Positions 1 to 9,700 of a DNA stretch of 64,000 bases are shown here, in pieces. Below the pieces are notes generated by a model. The model had not been told where the DNA came from and made no database searches. It saw nothing but the letters and a program-made list of their open reading frames with translations. The position numbers and the translations under genes are program-made. The stretch's first letter is position 1, and each line of letters begins with the position of its first letter. The stretch comes from Corallium rubrum (lineage: Eukaryota > Cnidaria > Anthozoa > Scleralcyonacea > Coralliidae), in NCBI GenBank assembly GCA_964035015.1, contig OZ036006.1, forward strand, positions 12,758,816 to 12,822,815, read 5' to 3'.

Positions 1-312
1 AAAGACAGCGAGTATGTCGATAAATAGGAGGCTAGGCTTGATGAAAATGTGGTGCGACGCGTGCGACATGGTATTACTAGTTATCCAACTTGTGTTAGAG
101 ATAAAAGAAAGATCAAGGTACGTAGAATTTTTTTTGGAAAGCCTTGCAATTGTGCTAACTGTAGACGTCCTGATAAATGAATATGAGGGACATGCGAACA
201 AGCGACCTTTTGCGTAAACATTAGATATGATAGTTACTAATCTTACCTAATGTTTACGCATTATATGTACGACAAATCATCAGGGTTATTTAGGGATTAA
301 AGGACCCTGTGG

Positions 313-392
313 GAACAGTAATATATTCACAGTGGTCTGCCCTTGACACAATGCCAGGCGGAGGGGGATTGAGATTGGGACTTAGAATATTT
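313..392 (+). repeat. Direct repeat, copy 1, in Polinton left flank
   Basis: This segment, beginning near GTAATATATTCACAGTGG, recurs almost unchanged at 668-746 in the same orientation. Both copies end in a GGAGGGGGATTGAG-like G-rich stretch followed by CTTAGAATATTT. I see no coding potential. It is probably a duplicated piece of an unidentified dispersed repeat that was present before the Polinton inserted at 826. Confidence 0.7.
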
Positions 393-503
393 TCCGCCTT
401 AGGTACAGAGACGGCGGGAGTCGCGAGGGCCGAGTGCGTGAACCGCAGGTGAAGGGAGGTGGGTGGGACGGTTCTACCTGAAAGTCTGTTGTCGAAGTGG
501 CTG

Positions 504-662
504 CAGTGTGGCAAACGGTGAAATGGCCCAAAACCACCCTTTTCGACCACATTTAACCAAACTGAAGGTCCCCGGGGCATTACTACCATTCACCCGATAG
601 GCCAACCATGCTAGATGAATTTAAAACCCCTCCGCCATTGCAATGTGAGCTGAGCATCCCAC
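504..662 (+). repeat. Dispersed repeat, left copy (pairs with 26602-26760)
   Basis: About 159 bp starting CAGTGTGGCAAACGGTG and ending GAGCATCCCAC. A copy with only a handful of mismatches lies at 26602-26760 in the same orientation, beyond the second LINE. The two copies bracket about 26 kb. No reading frame is shared in a convincing way; it looks like a non-autonomous dispersed repeat or a segment of one. Confidence 0.8.
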
Positions 663-667
663 TGAGA

Positions 668-746
668 ATAGTAATATATTCACAGTGGTCTGCCCTTGAC
701 ACAATGACAGGCGGAGGGGGATTGAGATTGGGACTTAGAATATTTC
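668..746 (+). repeat. Direct repeat, copy 2, in Polinton left flank
   Basis: Second copy of the segment at 313-392, separated from it by the dispersed repeat at 504-662. One visible difference is ATGACAGG here against ATGCCAGG in copy 1. Confidence 0.7.
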
Positions 747-819
747 CCTACGCCTCGGCAAAGATCCTACCCCGAAGCCGTACTCCCCCGCCCAAAATAA
801 CACAGCAATCAACGAACAA

Positions 820-825
820 AGCCTT
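820..825 (+). repeat. Polinton target-site duplication, left
   Basis: AGCCTT immediately precedes the inverted terminus AGTAGTATAG at 826. The same hexamer follows the opposite terminus at 19807-19812. A 6-bp duplication is the known signature of Polinton/Maverick integrase, so this fixes the element boundaries to the base. Confidence 0.93.
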
Positions 826-1161
826 AGTAGTATAGAACTTGAGGCTGCCGGCGCATTTTTCTTTTTTTTGCCAAAAACAGCCTCAGAATGTTAGAATTTA
901 ACGGGGAAGGTCGTTTGAAAGGGGTAACTTTTTTTTTCCACTTTTCAAAGTATAAGCAGACGGGAAAATGGGTTTTGGGAAGTGTGGAAAATTTTTCCCC
1001 TTTCAGAACATCTCATATTGTTGGATTTGATATAAAAAACACAACCGGTCTTTTACAGGTGGCAGTACGAAAATGTGGTTAGAGCGAACGACTTATTCAG
1101 TCAAATTATGTGCAGGTGGTAAGGTGGTGACGGCCAATCAGCTTTTAACCCATAAATTAAA

Positions 1162-1327
1162 GTTTTGGTTTTAGTTTTGGTTTTGGTTTTGGTTTTGGTT
1201 TTGGTTTTGGTTTTGGTTTTGGTTTTGGTTTTGGTTTTGGTTTTGGTTTTGGTTTTGGTTTTGGTTTTGGTTTTGGTTTTGGTTTTGGTTTTGGTTTTGG
1301 TTTTGGTTTTGGTTTTGGTTTTGGTTT
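1162..1327 (+). repeat. TTTTGG hexamer array in left inverted repeat
   Basis: About 25 or more tandem TTTTGG units with one TTTTAG variant near the outer end. The equivalent place in the right inverted repeat (about 19436-19478, opposite strand) has only about four to six units including the same variant. The expansion therefore happened in one terminus after the two arms were last identical. Confidence 0.9.
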
Positions 1328-1390
1328 CGTTGTCATGTCAGGTTTGGGGGAACTAGCGCGAAGGTCTGGGGCTACTTGTGAGAATATTCT

Positions 1391-1487
1391 TATGTCCGTA
1401 CGCGTAGGAGTTAATCCCATCTTCCATTGGTTTTGGTTAAAAACCAAAACCAATGGAAGATGGGATTAACTCCTACGCGTACGGACA
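1391..1487. repeat. Near-perfect palindrome in left inverted repeat
   Basis: Arms of about 45 bp (TATGTCCGTACGCGTAGG outward to its complement) meet at GGTTAAAAACC around 1437-1447. The right inverted repeat contains only one arm, at 19322-19370. The left end has therefore gained an inverted copy of the unit, which would extrude as a long hairpin. Confidence 0.88.
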
Positions 1488-1671
1488 CACACTTCACTTA
1501 GTTTCCGATTTTTGTTCAGATACTTTTGTGTTATGTTGGTAGACATGTTTTCCCACAGTTACACCACCAGATAACAGTCCGAGACATGGTATATACGGTG
1601 TGATCATGGCTACAACTTTACCAACGTCACTCTTTAACAGTTTGTCTTTTTGTAATCGTAACAATTTTAAT

Positions 1672-2424
1672 ATGGAGGGAATTGAGCTTAAACCATTAGA
1701 TTCAAATCATGACCCAAACCTAAATCCTGAGGATGATCAAGAGGAAACAGATTTTGGGGGTGTTGACGCTCCGGAAGACTTTTTGGAGCGTAATAGTGTC
1801 AGATCTGATTACGCTATTGATGGTCCCACTGTAAATAATGTGTCAGAAGACAGGACCGGGAGGATACGAAGAAGAGCTGCATATAGAAACTGTGAGGATT
1901 TTTTCACAAATGTTCTAGAACTGGAACCACAATGTGCAGATCCACTCTTTATTGATTATCTGATTGATAATAACATATTAGGTATATCCAGGGAGTTTAG
2001 TGAGTCTGGTTTGGTTATCGATTATTCTGTGAAGTATTTAGGAGGTGAGTTTCAGACAATTGGACGGGCTTTAACCGAAGAGGAAGATGATTTATTAAGG
2101 AATGGTATCAGAGCTTATTATGATGGGTGGACTAAGGCTAACCTAAGTAAGAAACTGAGGAAGGCTGGAATTGTGACTGCCATTGGTTTAGGAGCGATTG
2201 CATTAGTAACTGATCTGTCTGTAGGTCTAACCAGGAAGGGATCTGATATAGTTCATCAGGCTAAGAAATGGGAAAAGTTACATCCATCGGAGAGAGGAGA
2301 CACGGTACCGTGGACAGAAATACAAACAGCTGGTGGCAAGGTAATTGTTTTCACTGGAGAGTATTTAATAGTGTTTATCATGGCGGCTGGATTATTTTCC
2401 TATCGTTACACTAAGAGAGAGTAA
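1672..2424 (+). CDS. Polinton protein of unknown function, acidic N-terminus, membrane C-terminus
   Basis: A 250-residue protein starting at the ATG of MEGIELKP. The frame is open upstream to 1600, but those codons lie in the inverted repeat and are antisense to another gene, and TTTTAATATG just before 1672 resembles the other start sites of this element. The first 60 or so residues are rich in D, E and N. Two hydrophobic segments are visible: one near the middle (VTAIGLGAIALVTDLSVG) and one close to the end (IVFIMAAGLFSYRY), followed by a short basic tail. It is the only rightward gene in the left arm outside the kinase. I do not recognise the family. A virion or membrane protein is a guess from the hydrophobic segments. 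Confidence 0.7.
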   Translation: MEGIELKPLDSNHDPNLNPEDDQEETDFGGVDAPEDFLERNSVRSDYAIDGPTVNNVSEDRTGRIRRRAAYRNCEDFFTNVLELEPQCADPLFIDYLIDNNILGISREFSESGLVIDYSVKYLGGEFQTIGRALTEEEDDLLRNGIRAYYDGWTKANLSKKLRKAGIVTAIGLGAIALVTDLSVGLTRKGSDIVHQAKKWEKLHPSERGDTVPWTEIQTAGGKVIVFTGEYLIVFIMAAGLFSYRYTKRE

Positions 2425-2463
2425 TCTACAAACATAAGTGGGTAAAAATATATACCTTACCCG

Positions 2464-3050
2464 CTACGATCGGCTTTTGTCTGTTGTAATCGGTTTATGT
2501 TGGATACAATCAGCTTTTGTCAGTCACAATCAGCTTTTGCCAGCTGTAATCGGCTTTTGTCAGCTACGATCGGCTTTTGTCAGTTGTAATCGGTTTATGT
2601 TGGATACAATCAGCTTTTGTCAGCCACAATCAGCTTTTGCCAGCTGTAATCGACTTTTGTCAGCTACAATCGGCTTTTGTCAGCTACAATTTTGTCAGCT
2701 ACAATCGGCTTTTGTCAGCTACAATCGGCTTTTGTCGGCTACAATCGGCTTTTATCAGCTGTAATTGGTTCCCGATAGCACAATCGGTTTCCGATGACTA
2801 CAATCGATTTCCGATAGCACAATCGGTTTCCGATAGCACAATCGGTTTCCGATAGCACAATCGGTTTCCGATAGCACAATCGGTTTCCGATGATTACAAT
2901 CGGTTTCCGATAGCACAATCGGTTTCTGTTGACTACAATCGGTTTCTGTTGACTACAATCGGCTTTTGCCGGCTACAATCGGCTTTTGTCGGCTACAATC
3001 GGCTTTTGTTGGCTACAATCGGCTTTTGTTGGCCACAATCAGCTTCTGGG
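2464..3050 (+). repeat. 19-20 bp minisatellite inside the Polinton
   Basis: About 30 tandem units. The left part uses 20-mers of the type TCGGCTTTTGTCAGCTACAA. The middle (about 2785-2935) switches to 19-mers of the type TCGGTTTCCGATAGCACAA, and the right end returns to the first type. It fills the gap between the convergent ends of the 1672-2424 gene and PolB. Any open frames through it are repeat artefacts. Confidence 0.92.
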
Positions 3051-3090
3051 CTGTTTTTTTTACTGTAGACTAATTGTTGGTTCTGATTAA

Positions 3091-3133
3091 ATACTTTTAT
3101 GTCCGTACGCGTAGGAATTAACCCCGTCTTCCA
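3091..3133 (-). promoter_or_regulatory. Internal copy of the TACGCGTA element, downstream of PolB
   Basis: The plus strand reads TTTTATGTCCGTACGCGTAG and continues with a TTAACCCC..TCTTCCA stretch. It matches the unit in the inverted repeats with about three differences. Read on the minus strand it lies about 90 bp after the ancestral end of PolB. A second copy lies just after the last right-arm gene in the same sense orientation. A 3'-end-processing or termination element is an inference from position. Confidence 0.55.
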
Positions 3134-3220
3134 GCAGGTATCTCTTATCGTCAAAGCATGAGAGTGACACCTTATTAATTTCATAACTACCCAGCTTATG
3201 TTTTACACTTCGGATGGTTT

Positions 3221-6200
3221 TCATTTTTTGAAACACTTAAGTTTCCTACCAAATAGTGTGTCTTTGTAGTTCTCGTGTCTAATTTGTTTCTTCGTAATAC
3301 TCTTTTTGATTCCCTTCGCGGTTTTGCCACCTGTTCCGTTGTCTTTTAAATATGAATACATTTTACTTCTGAGACCAACGAACTAAACTATAGGAACGCC
3401 AGCCGCTTCGTCCTTCATCTTCCCAATGACCTTTTTGTTCGAATTGTTGTAGTAAAGTGAGCTCTTTGAATAGTCCGAGTTATCGAAAATATTTTTATCA
3501 GCCCAGAAGTCTTTGTAAACGTCTTCTGTTTCGATCTCATATGTCAGGCTGTCCGTATCTGTAAACAACTTAGCATTATTTTTGTATTTCTTTAACATAT
3601 AGTTGTAATGGAAATCGTACATCAATACCTTCGATAGATCCAGAATACACATACCAACGTACGCCGGTCGGTTTAACGTAAGAACTTCCTTAATTTTGTG
3701 AACGGCAACCAGGTTTTCGTTAAATATTTTGGCGGACACGAAGGTTGGTTTGGAAGCCAACCTCAGCATCTTTTCTTCACTGGTGACCAACCGAACGTCT
3801 ACACGCTTTCTCAGGTTCTCCATTGTTTTACCGAAGACACTGTTGTTCATCAGCTTGAAGAAGTCCTTTTCGAAGGCGTTCCTGGCGGCAGTTCTCTTCA
3901 CCGTGTTGAAGTCGATGTACTGCTTCAGCCAAGCCGACTGATTGAACAACAAAACACGGTGAACTTTCTTTACCCTCATCCCAAGCCTGACATACAGCTG
4001 TAGGTTTCTGTAGTGGACGACATACCTTTCCTTCCCCGTCAAATTAGTTACCAACTTACTGACACCACCAACGCTAACGCCGAACTTTTCCTTAATCTTA
4101 AAACAATAGTCAGACAGCATATCTTCCCGTATTTCCATCTTCTCAGGAGCTAATGGATAGTCGTTATGTAGATCGTGGAGCTCAGAGGGATATTCAAGAT
4201 CAACCTCAAGTATCATTCCGGTTCGACCGTCTTCAGGGAGTTTCCTCAGGTCTAGGTTTTTCAATTCAGCTTCACTCACCCACTTAAATCCACCAGTTGG
4301 GAGGCACTGACTCATAGCCCAACCATACAGATTGTTGGCGTCCAGGTACATTATATACTTCACAGCCTCGTCCTCACTATACCCCTTCATGTATGGGTTG
4401 TTTGCTTTCCCATACCTATTAGCTATATAACTGACTCCACCTCTCATTCCTTTCTCAATGAATTGGAACATGTCGATGTCAGTCATCAGCTCCAGCTCAA
4501 TCCCAGTCATTTTCAGCATAGCGTCCCAGGCCAACCCCGGTGAGGTGAAGTAGTGGCAGGGGTCCAGCTTGTAGTACTGAACACAAGTCTTCCTAAAGTT
4601 TTCAAAGACGTCAGCTAATAACAGAACATCTGATTTTAGGTATACATCATGGTAGTCCCCCATCGTTTTCATCCCAAACTCTCTCCAGACCCCTAAAGCA
4701 TGGGAATACTGTTTATCGGTTATCGGTTCGTCATTCAACACAATATAGAACTTATTCTTCGGAGGCAACTCTGTCTCCTCAAACCGATTGAAGCTATCCA
4801 TGTAGTCATAAGGATAAACACCCTTCGATCTCATAAGATACAATCGATCACCGAATTCCTCAGCTGTGTACCTGAACGACCCAGGCGGTAAGTTTCCAAC
4901 CAACCTGTCCAATGAACTACTCATAAACTGAAGACTGTCCAGAAATACAAGGTTTTTACCTAATATGAAGGCCATGTACTTCTCCATATCATTCGGTATG
5001 ACGTTAATCTCCTGTCCGAACTTCCCAATCTCACCCATGATGAGATGACTATCATAACCCCTAAGGTTGTGTAAGATGACTGGTATCCTATCAGTTAATC
5101 TATGATTTCTGTTACAAAGCTGATGGGCCGATCCCCGATACTTTCCCGTCACATGACAGTGGTCCCGGACCCTAACGTCCTCTGCTGTGTACTCCCGACC
5201 ACAGATGTGACACTTTATAGCGTCCCTAAAGTCTACCCTGTCGGAATCAGTCAGAAACATATCCTGGTTGAAGTGCTCTTTCCGAATACCCTTACAGTAC
5301 TCCACTTCTTCCAACATCTTTCCGATAAGCTTGTTGACAGCACCAGGACCTCTATACACCTGAACAGGTTTGCTGTATCTGTCGTCATAACAGCAGACAA
5401 CCTTATACCCATAACCACAATCAGTATGTTTTTGGTACCTTTCCATGTATGTTTTTTTCTCTTTCTCCTCTCGGTCTGAGGCTAACACCTTCGGTCTGTC
5501 GACCTTTTCCGTGATTGCCTCGAAGTCAGCGTACACAACAAACGGAACGTTTAGCTGTTTGTGGAAATTACTGTACCTCAGCACGTTCTTACCAGGGTCA
5601 GGCATCCTGACGGCTTGTTTACCATTCACACTGATACACACAGTCTGATGTTTTTCCAGAACCTCCGTTGAACTGAAACATTGGAGGCAGTAAACACGGA
5701 AGTGTTTTCTCCTCTTATGTTTTGTTTTGTTGTACATAAACCTATCAAAGTCCTTGATGAGGACGTAATGTTTGTTGTTTTCGTTGGTTATAATCATGAG
5801 GTTCATGATCTCAGTAAACCTTTCCTCTGATACGTAAACCGGAAAGGTTGACCCATCCTCATAACCAAAGACGTTGATACGTATTTCATTCTGTTTCTCC
5901 ACCCGGTTGTACTGTTTCTGACTCACTGGAAAGCTGATTCCACTATAATCCAAGTCGTCAACATGGTCCCGGTACTTAGACACCCTTTGTGGGTCTTTTG
6001 AGACGGGAAACTTATGAGCCAGATGACACCACATAAAACACCTATCATCATTATTCTTAACGTTGATCAACCCCTTTCGACTGTTCTTCAGCTCCTTAGG
6101 GAGGTCAACATACGACGAACCTTCCAGTGGACTGTACACAGTCAGATTAACTGAGTTTACTGTCCAGCCAGATCCCTCGCTTATCCACCGAGCTATCCTA

Positions 6201-6583
6201 GCCACCACCTCCTCATTCGCGGTGTCAACGTCCTGACCGATCTCATTACCGTTGATTACAGTCCTGATGTGGCTGTTGAAGTGAGCCGTCTTATAAGTTG
6301 TTCCGCCGGACACCTCCTTCTCAAGCGTTACAACCAGCGTTTCAGCGAACTTCAACCCCCTCATCTCGGTCAGCTCCTGACGTAGTAATCGTACCACATC
6401 ATTCCTGAGGGTGTTTACCTGTTCCAGTGGGTGCTGACTTACTACAGCACAACTGAACGACTTGGTCTTACCCCTCAGGGCCCTATCTAACTGGTTTATG
6501 TCGTAACCGATCAACCTTTCGTAGAGACGGAGGTCTTCGTCGGAATAGTCGTCGTCCTGGTGGATCATGACATCTGGATCCAT
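3221..6583 (-). pseudogene. Protein-primed DNA polymerase, family B (Polinton PolB), with nonsense mutation
   Basis: The replicative polymerase of the element. I start it at ATG 6583 (MDPDVM) because GTTATAACG precedes it like other starts here; the frame has a stop soon upstream. Visible in order: exonuclease motif YADFEA (about 5515-5535), a Cys/His cluster CHICGREY...DHCHVTGKYRG (about 5115-5215, endonuclease-VII-like zinc module), polymerase motif A DANNLYGWAM (about 4315-4345), motif B NNSVFGKT (about 3830-3855) and motif C FTDTDS (about 3550-3570). An in-frame TAG at 3383-3385 stops translation at 1,066 residues. The same frame remains open for 53 more codons to a TGA at 3221-3223, and that stretch looks like the conserved PolB tail, so the stop is a point mutation. 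All catalytic motifs are otherwise intact. Confidence 0.93.
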
Positions 6584-6920
6584 CGTTATAACAGGGGTGA
6601 TCACATTCCGTTAGGTGTCGTCCCAACCACTTGGTGTAAAACCCGTCCGGGATACGATCCCAACCAAGTTCTTTATACACAACCCCAAACAGATTGTTAT
6701 CAAACAGATCCTTCGTTTTCCCCTTCTTAAGATCCTTCAGGCTACTCAGTAACTCAATCCCTCTTCTTGAGCACAGTCTGATGATGTAATAATTGTATCT
6801 GGATACGTTACGACCTTTTATCAGACCCTTTCTGTACATCACTTGGAGAACTTTGGAAAAGTCGGCTAAAACAATATCAACGGCTGTATCCCTGACAACT
6901 CTGGTGAGTCTCTTCCTCAT
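6483..6920 (-). pseudogene. 3' part of LINE-interrupted Polinton gene
   Basis: A basic segment (starts RKRLTRVVRDTAVDIV) open on the minus strand up to the LINE junction at about 6921. Its reading frame runs about 100 nt past the PolB start into PolB, and that last part is probably not original coding sequence. On the far side of the LINE, the minus-strand frame at 8250-8541 ends exactly at the insertion. The simplest reading is one gene of roughly 210-240 codons split by the LINE, but frame continuity cannot be proved here. Function unknown. Confidence 0.6.
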
Positions 6921-6921
6921 C

Positions 6922-8245
6922 CAAGCTCCATTCCACCGAGACCCTGAACATCTTTAGTACTGACACGATGCTGGAGGCTATGGACAAAAAGAAACTCACC
7001 GCTTTAGTGTTGTTAGACCTCTCGAAAGCCTTCGACAGTATCAACCATCACAGAATGTTGCACAAACTAGCGAATGTTGGTGCTTCCCCAGAAACAGTAC
7101 AGTGGTTTGAAAGCTACTTGTCAGATCGCTTTCAGTCCACCCGAATCAACTCCACCCTATCTAACCCACTACCAATTACTCACGGAGTACCTCAAGGTGC
7201 GACGCTTTCACCATTATTATTTTGTATTTACTTGAACGATCTGCCCTCCGTATCCCGTGACTCCAACCTTGAATCCTACGTTGATGACTCGAAAGTTCTC
7301 CTCTCCTTTCCATTACGTGAGATAAATACAGCAATTACAAATCTCGAGCAAGACCTACACAGAGTCGCAAGCTGGTGCTGTGAAAACCACCTTTTAATTA
7401 ACCCGGGGAAAACTAAGTACATGATAATTGGAACAAGGCAGTTGATGAGCAGACTACCTACAGACACATCTATTTCATTCTTGGGCAAGTCTCTTAGACC
7501 AGTGGACTCTGCTAAAGATTTAGGTGTTACGTTAGATAACCACCTAAATTACGACAATCATATCTCGCTACTTGTCTCGTCATGTATGAACAAATTATGC
7601 CAGATAAATCGTGCTAAAAATAGTTTCGATACAAAAACTCTATCGAAAGTCATTTCATCCTTAGTCATTAGCAAGATGCTTTATTGTTCTTCGGTGTGGT
7701 CGAATACGTCCGCCTCCAACGTAAAGAAAGTTCAGTCGATCCAGAACTTTGCATGTAAAATCATCACGAAATCCAGGAAATATGACCACGTAACTCCACT
7801 TCTACGTGAATTAAATTGGCTACCAGTGGACAAATTACTATATTTTAGAGACGCTATTTTGACCTACAAATGTGTAAACAACCTCGCACCCGACTACCTT
7901 TGTAACAAATTGATAAAAAGGTCATCAATCCACAACCGCAGGACTCGTACACAGGACTCTCTTCAAATACCACTTTTTAAAACTGCAGCTGGTCAACGGT
8001 CATTTACATATAGAGCTGTTCACATATGGAACAATTTAGACAAGAACCTAAAAGACAGCCTTTCTCTTAAAACATTTAAAACAGCACTGAAGAAACATTT
8101 GCTTGCAAAAGAAAACATTTAGTATAAAATATCATATATTTATTTTCTTTATAAAACTTATATATGTAACCTCTACTGCATGCATAAAACTGTAAATAAT
8201 TTCTGAAAAACCCTTTTAGGGAGAAATTTATTAAATATCAAAATA
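6922..8245 (+). mobile_element. 5'-truncated CR1/L2-like LINE inserted in the Polinton
   Basis: Contains only the reverse-transcriptase part and a short 3' region. The 5' junction lies near 6921, where LINE-typical coding (KLHSTET...LEAMDKKK) begins. The 3' end is a short array of AAATATC-type units at about 8225-8245, as in L2/CR1 families that end in a microsatellite rather than poly(A). I see no clear target duplication. It splits a minus-strand Polinton gene. Confidence 0.85.
6968..8122 (+). CDS. LINE reverse transcriptase, C-terminal part
   Basis: An uninterrupted 384-residue frame. It shows the palm motif LLDLSKAFDSINHHRML, the GVPQGATLSPLLF turn and the catalytic YVDD (SYVDDSK at about 7276-7296). 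The thumb region ends with the typical FKTALKKHLL tail. The endonuclease and the first RT motifs are missing through 5' truncation, and the true ORF continues upstream in frame to about 6922. The open frame and intact YVDD indicate a recent insertion. Lacking a promoter and endonuclease, it should not be autonomous. Confidence 0.88.
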   Translation: MLEAMDKKKLTALVLLDLSKAFDSINHHRMLHKLANVGASPETVQWFESYLSDRFQSTRINSTLSNPLPITHGVPQGATLSPLLFCIYLNDLPSVSRDSNLESYVDDSKVLLSFPLREINTAITNLEQDLHRVASWCCENHLLINPGKTKYMIIGTRQLMSRLPTDTSISFLGKSLRPVDSAKDLGVTLDNHLNYDNHISLLVSSCMNKLCQINRAKNSFDTKTLSKVISSLVISKMLYCSSVWSNTSASNVKKVQSIQNFACKIITKSRKYDHVTPLLRELNWLPVDKLLYFRDAILTYKCVNNLAPDYLCNKLIKRSSIHNRRTRTQDSLQIPLFKTAAGQRSFTYRAVHIWNNLDKNLKDSLSLKTFKTALKKHLLAKENI

Positions 8246-8541
8246 TCAAATATCAAAATCCAATGATTTCTCGAATGCTCACTTCTATGACCAACAGCTG
8301 CCTGATATCTCCCGACAACATACCCATATTCTGTGTCACCACATCCTGGACAGGAATACATCTCAGTGCTCACCTTCACACGAAATCTGGAACAATCCCC
8401 ACACCATAGTTTCGTACTACATCTGGGTGGATCCCAGGTCGGGGCTACTAACTCAATCCCCATCTGCTTACAGACCCACTCAACACCTAAAGACCCACAA
8501 TCCCTCAACCCTTTCGGTAAGTCCGACCAGGAAACAGACAT
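8246..8541 (-). pseudogene. 5' part of LINE-interrupted zinc-ribbon Polinton gene
   Basis: Starts at ATG 8541 (MSVSWSDLPKGLRD), which is preceded on the minus strand by TTTAGTTATA, the start-site box seen at many genes of this element. About 95 native residues follow before the frame runs into LINE sequence. Two CxxC-type pairs are visible (CSTKLWCGDC and YSCPGCG), suggesting a zinc ribbon. The rest of the gene is probably at 6483-6920. The role is unknown; nucleic-acid binding is an inference from the zinc ribbon. Confidence 0.65.
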
Positions 8542-8573
8542 TATAACTAAACCCTAACAAATCCCCTTAACCC

Positions 8574-8997
8574 CTACAAAACAAACCTAGACATCAGATA
8601 CCCACCAACCAGACCAACAGACCCGATAAACAGGGTCTGATACTCTTTCATCTCACCTGATGGCTTGTAATAGTTAGACAACTCAGGCTTTGGCTGGGAC
8701 AGCCCAACGGCCTCAACCTGTCTTAACCTATCCTTCAACAGATCCAAAGCGTGGTTCGTTGTGTTGATGTCAAAGTTGGCGTCAGACAGTTCCTGTCTCA
8801 ACCTAGCTCTGTATCCTATTCTTCCTATCCACCTCGCTTTCATACCATTTCTCCTTCGCCTTGGCCAGCTGCTCAAGGGCGTGGTTGTGTCTCTTAATTT
8901 TAGCTTCATATCCGCTGTGATTTAACTTTGAAAACAGGAATCCAGCACCTGTGAAGGCCAAGGCGTTAAACAGTCCACCAGAAACTACACTAGCCAT
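8574..8997 (-). pseudogene. Conserved-looking Polinton membrane/coiled-coil protein, frameshifted
   Basis: Begins at ATG 8997 with a hydrophobic N-terminus (GGLFNALAFTGAGFLFSK), then a charged helical region (KRHNHALEQLAKAKEKWYES). Around 8800-8812 the frame hits a stop. The sense continues in another frame with LRQELSDANFDINTTNHALD and ends with a C-terminal hydrophobic helix (FIGSVGLVGGYLMSRFVL). Two frames with such complementary content imply one gene of about 140 codons broken by a single-base indel. The start is preceded by TAGTTATATAT. I recall similar proteins in other Polinton-like elements but cannot name a function. Confidence 0.72.
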
Positions 8998-9024
8998 ATA
9001 TATAACTAGACATAATACACTTCG

Positions 9025-9414
9025 TTACAAAGATCCGATAATAGAATGAATATCACATCTTTTCCAATACGGAATCCTTATTAGGTAATGACCGTTGTCC
9101 CCGGCATACTCGTCTTTCATCCGATCGTGTCTCTTCTGTACCCTAAAGCGCCTTTCTGCCTCTTCCTGGGTCAACTTACCAGACCAAGTGGAAGGGTGAT
9201 AATGTTGTTCACCATCATACTCAATCAGTATGAAAACGCCATCACTAAGAGGTATCGCGAAGTCATACCTCAAAAGACCACCACCCAACCCCACTAACCC
9301 ATCAAAAGTCTTCTCCCTAACCGCCTCAACCCCATTAGCGCGTAAAGCATTCTGTACATCTCTCTCTCCCATAGACATTGGGGGCAGCCAACGTGTCTCG
9401 ACCTCCACGCTCAT
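9025..9414 (-). CDS. Putative PD-(D/E)XK-like nuclease of the Polinton
   Basis: 129 residues from the ATG at 9414 (MSVEVETRW); the frame is open a little further, but only to a GTG. The pattern RYDFAIP, then LIEYDGEQHY, then a charged segment with KRHDRMKDEY and LIRIPYW resembles small restriction-endonuclease-fold proteins of the Vsr/DUF559 type. In those, the Asp of the first strand and the Glu/Asp of the second bind metal. The frame is intact. Role in the element is unknown; resolving or nicking DNA during replication is conceivable. I base the assignment on motif pattern alone. Confidence 0.6.
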   Translation of the reverse strand: MSVEVETRWLPPMSMGERDVQNALRANGVEAVREKTFDGLVGLGGGLLRYDFAIPLSDGVFILIEYDGEQHYHPSTWSGKLTQEEAERRFRVQKRHDRMKDEYAGDNGHYLIRIPYWKRCDIHSIIGSL

Positions 9415-9444
9415 AGTAACCACTGCGTATGGAACTTTCTTAGG

Positions 9445-9684
9445 CTACTTAGGTTTTGAAAAAGGGTCAACCGGTAGGTACCCTTTCGATTGGGCATATT
9501 TAATCCCAACCGTACTAATTCCAACGGCTGAGGCTAACTTGACGGTACCCTTTACAGACTCAGGGGTACCCAAAGGTTCCCTCAGCACCTTCTTCGAAAC
9601 CATGGAAATCGCCACAGCTCCACTTGTAATCAGGAGAGCGTCGTAGAGCCCGTTCAGCAGTTCTTTTCGGTCGGTGGTTGACAT
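9445..9684 (-). CDS. Small Polinton membrane protein (79 aa)
   Basis: Intact frame from ATG 9684 (MSTTDRKELLNG). Moderately hydrophobic helices (ALLITSGAVAISMVS and VKLASAVGISTVGIKYA) suggest one or two membrane passes. The start is preceded on the minus strand by GTTAGTATA directly abutting ATG, one of the clearest examples of the start-site box. The gene is co-directional with its neighbours and separated by only 16-30 bp. Family not recognised beyond being a typical small Polinton accessory protein. Confidence 0.68.
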   Translation of the reverse strand: MSTTDRKELLNGLYDALLITSGAVAISMVSKKVLREPLGTPESVKGTVKLASAVGISTVGIKYAQSKGYLPVDPFSKPK

Positions 9685-9700
9685 TATACTAACACATATT

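Larger units (their letters stand above)
826..1655 (+). repeat. Polinton left terminal inverted repeat
   Basis: Matches the reverse complement of 19149-19806 from the terminal AGTAGTATAG to the common end at TTGTCTTTTTGTAA. It is about 170 bp longer than the right copy. The excess comes from an expanded TTTTGG array (1162-1327) and an inverted duplication of about 45 bp centred near 1440. Its inner end is a reverse-complement copy of the last gene of the right arm, so the open frame starting near 1600 is an artefact until 1672. Confidence 0.93.

Noticed and set aside
1157..1453. Lys-Pro repeat protein on the minus strand
   Set aside because: Translation of the TTTTGG array; no independent coding evidence.
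1600..1671. Upstream extension of the 1672-2424 gene
   Set aside because: These codons lie in the inverted repeat and are the exact antisense of the right-arm gene end; the ATG at 1672 has the element's start context.
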